Below are positions 31,018 through 32,652 of a DNA stretch of 32,652 bases, piece after piece. Origin of the DNA: Fragilaria crotonensis (lineage: Eukaryota > Bacillariophyta > Fragilariophyceae > Fragilariales > Fragilariaceae); assembly GCA_022925895.1 (NCBI GenBank), contig JAKSYS010000695.1:1-32652 (forward strand). Direction: 5' to 3'. Within the stretch, counting starts at the first letter, position 1; each line of letters starts with the position of its first letter. Under the pieces are notes generated by a model. It was not told the DNA's origin, made no database searches, and worked only from the letters and a program-made list of their open reading frames with translations. Made by a program: the position numbers and the translations under genes.

Positions 31018-31108
31018 GGTGATCAGCACGAGAAGGCGCAGTACTTTTTCAGCTAGAAAACGGTTGACGGACAGAAAGGTGGTGTAAAAACTTAGTAAAT
31101 TGAAATGT

Positions 31109-31356
31109 GTGACTTGTGATGTGTTGGAAGAATTCAAGATTCGCCGAACATGAGTACCAAGCTTCTGGGTTGGTGTCCCAAATAATTGAGCTGTATTGAA
31201 GTCCATAAAGTATGCGCGATGGTCCGTGTGGAAGCGTTCATTAAATGGCTCATACCCTGACTTTGTAAGCGCAGTAGCGACATGGGCAGTGGATAGTGCG
31301 TAATCCAACCGTGTACGCCCTCGGGCATATGTAGCAGGTGGACTGCTCGAGTGGCG
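31109..31356 (-). pseudogene. A2: fragment of a family A endonuclease domain (C-terminal side)
   Basis: Reading the minus strand from 31356, the peptide RHSSSPPATYARGRTRLDYALS, then FHTDHRAYFMDFNTAQLFG and NSSNTSQVTHF, closely parallels A1 ORF2 at RHSSPLPATYARG, SDHRGYFFDFD and SSNVHQVTEY. It is therefore the last third of a family A endonuclease, retaining the catalytic Asp-His region (TDHR). It is cut at about 31109 by the 5' end of B2 and separated from its N-terminal part by a copia fragment. The rest of that element (RT, RNase H) is not in the window. Confidence 0.85.
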
Positions 31357-32145
31357 AATGTCGAAGAGTACTACGTTTGCACGGTTAAGCGCAGTGTCGT
31401 AGTAAGACTCCAAACCGTTCCACAATGCCGTTGGGTCCAGGCGCTTGTCATCGAGCATGCCCTGGGCAATTGACTGCGCCTGCCCGCCATGAACGGCACC
31501 ACGAAGGGCATAGAAGATACTCTCCGCAATCTCCGGATGTTGCCCCGACAGCGCAGGGTCGTCCAAAAAACGCCCAAACCCCGCGGTACCCAAGACATTA
31601 ACCGTGGCCTCTTTCCAAGTAAAGTAGTCCTCATCGTGACCCGAAAACTTGTCGAGAGTTGGCACGGCCTTCTTGTCGTACGCTTGAACAGCGCGACGCG
31701 TCGGCGAGGATGCAGCGCCACTCCCCGTTGACCCACGTTGCTTAAACGTGGTCACGGCCGATACAATGTCGTTCATAGTCAAGGTAGGGCTCAAAGTCCC
31801 AAACTGGGCATAATCAACGATATATCCCAGCTTCTTGATAATGACCGGAGCTGTCAACTCTGGCGGAACGTTAGTACCAGAAACTAGAGCCGCTGCGACA
31901 TCCGCCGACGAGAAAACCATTAAATCCTCCCAACTGAACACCTTCCAGTGGTGCGAGAAGAGCGCATCGATGCCCGATGCCAAAGGATCATGTTCGTCAC
32001 TGTCATTGGACACGAGGTTCACAATCAACTTCAGATCGGCCGGCGTGAATCGCACCAAACGCACAGGAGTCATGCCAGCTACATCACCGGGGGTAACGGC
32101 GGCATGCTGCTGGCTAGCTGGACTAGGGGTAGATGGGGAAGACAT
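31357..32145 (-). CDS. Copia-type gag polyprotein, N-terminal fragment
   Basis: About 263 codons from ATG at 32145 (MSSPSTPSPASQQHAAV) to the breakpoint. The part VPTLDKFSGHDEDYFTWKEA, then VLGTAGFGRFLDDP and YYDTALNRANVVLFDIR, is typical of the gag of diatom-type Ty1/copia elements, which forms the particle shell. This is assigned from memory of the family, not from an alignment. No nucleocapsid zinc knuckle, protease, integrase or RT is present, since the fragment ends first. The frame continues by chance into the A2 endonuclease and then B2 ORF1, so gene finders would call a chimeric protein. GC content looks higher than in the flanks. Confidence 0.7.
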
Positions 32146-32282
32146 GGTCAAAGTAAGCAAGGAAAAGTTAATCGTCAGCACTAATAGAAGTGATCCTAAG
32201 ATATAGATTACACATTCTATTCTTGTGTGTGGGAACGACGTGGCCTTGGTGGACGGCAGGACAGACGACCCTATCCTGACAA
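31357..32282 (-). mobile_element. Ty1/copia-type fragment: possible LTR end plus gag N-terminus
   Basis: About 0.92 kb is inserted within the A2 endonuclease. On the minus strand it begins with TGTCAGGATAGGG at about 32282. This could be the TG terminus of an LTR, although no LTR end, primer-binding site or second LTR could be confirmed. After about 135 bp it enters the gag ORF at 32145 and stops abruptly near 31357. The join to A2 has a possible CGC microhomology at 31354-31356 (gag ...FDIR / endonuclease ...RHSS). Confidence 0.65.
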
Positions 32283-32652
32283 GATCTACCAATTGCAATT
32301 CTGCTGCTATCTTTTCCATTCCATCTGGATCACTACCAAACGGCTCATTAAAATCTCCGACAAGTAAAATCTCATGTCCTTTGGCAACTTCCGTTTTCAA
32401 ATACAACAAGAGGTCTCGTCTGAAGGCTGTACGCGGATTAGATGTGACATCTGCGTTTGAAGTAACAAGCTTTGTTGTTGTGATGCCGTTGTTATACTGC
32501 CGGAAATTGTTGGTTTGCCGACAACTTGATACGCCGAAATCACAGTGAGGGCAATGTGTTCTTGACCTCGAAAGGTTTGACTTACCCACCGTCCCCATTT
32601 GTCACTTTCTTGGTGAGTTATTCTCCCAGTAATGTTCCCTGTACTGATTATG
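32279..32652 (-). pseudogene. A2: fragment of a family A endonuclease domain (N-terminal side)
   Basis: Minus-strand reading from the right edge gives DKWGRWVSQTFRGQ and VISAYQVVGKP up to about 32460. After a one-base frame change it gives DVTSNPRTAFRRDLLLYL, then ILLVGDFNEPFGSDPDG and LQLVDL, ending at about 32280. A1 ORF2 has DKWGRWVFQEF, FSAYQPVEK, NPRSAFRRDLFNVL, VGDFNEKLGADPDG and LGLIDL in the same order. It is thus the middle of an endonuclease domain with the Tyr and Asp-Asn catalytic residues. The domain continues after the copia fragment at 31356. Confidence 0.85.

Larger units (their letters stand above)
24905..31108 (-). mobile_element. Non-LTR retrotransposon B2 (family B), 3'-truncated
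   Basis: This is a minus-strand family B element whose 5' end abuts a family A fragment near 31100-31112. It has about 90 bp of 5' UTR, an intact ORF1 and an ORF2 that is intact up to just after the RT. At about 24905-24910 homology to B1 stops abruptly (B1 continues RVFHKTIYDPAM..., while here RVFHNI is followed by a stop). The RNase H, zinc knuckle and 3' UTR are therefore missing. LINEs usually lose their 5' end, so loss of the 3' end points to a later deletion or rearrangement. No target-site duplication can be found. Confidence 0.85.

Noticed and set aside
1..32652. CRISPR arrays, tRNA, rRNA, bacterial promoters or ribosome binding sites
   Set aside because: No regular repeat-spacer pattern, cloverleaf or rRNA segment was recognised, and the gene structures are eukaryotic.

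Overview
This window looks like a transposon-rich stretch of a eukaryotic nuclear genome, most likely a pennate diatom. That assignment is an inference. It rests on non-LTR reverse transcriptases with a SPSG-HLGHY motif and FVDD catalytic box, a Ty1/copia-type gag fragment, and 64-85 bp GT-AG introns in the one intact spliced gene. I see no bacterial operon, CRISPR array, rRNA or tRNA.

Left third (1-14258): a non-LTR retrotransposon of family A (A1, + strand) runs in from the left edge. It encodes ORF1, then a 2,002-residue ORF2 (endonuclease, reverse transcriptase, RNase H, zinc knuckle). It is split just after the RT catalytic box by a second retrotransposon of family B (B1, - strand, 4436-11078), which is flanked by a perfect 19-bp target-site duplication. 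Removing B1 and one copy of the duplication restores the A1 frame exactly. B1 is 5'-truncated inside ORF1 and carries two frameshifts in ORF2.

Middle (14259-21053): A1 abuts the interior of a Plavaka/CACTA-like transposase gene (+), which is itself frameshifted. Convergent to it lies a long decayed gene (-). Read through about six frameshifts, it appears to hold a GNAT-like region, a Ulp1/C48 cysteine protease and a C-terminal Cys-His-Asp domain of papain-like appearance. These two genes probably belonged to one DNA transposon, into which A1 and then B1 inserted.

Right-middle (21054-24904): after 1.1 kb of non-coding DNA with GTAC-core palindromes come two divergent unrecognised genes, a 165-residue ORF (-) and a clean four-exon gene of 412 residues (+). 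About 500 bp of AT-rich DNA follows.

Right third (24905-32652): another family B element (B2, - strand) has an intact 937-residue ORF1 and an ORF2 that is intact through the RT but cut off before RNase H. Its 5' end abuts a decayed family A endonuclease fragment (A2), which carries about 0.92 kb of a copia element (possible LTR end plus gag N-terminus). These pieces happen to lie in one open frame of about 4.4 kb.

A recurring feature is that all three ORF1/ORF2 junctions (A1, B1, B2) are ATGA overlaps, which suggests that ORF2 is translated by termination-reinitiation in both families.
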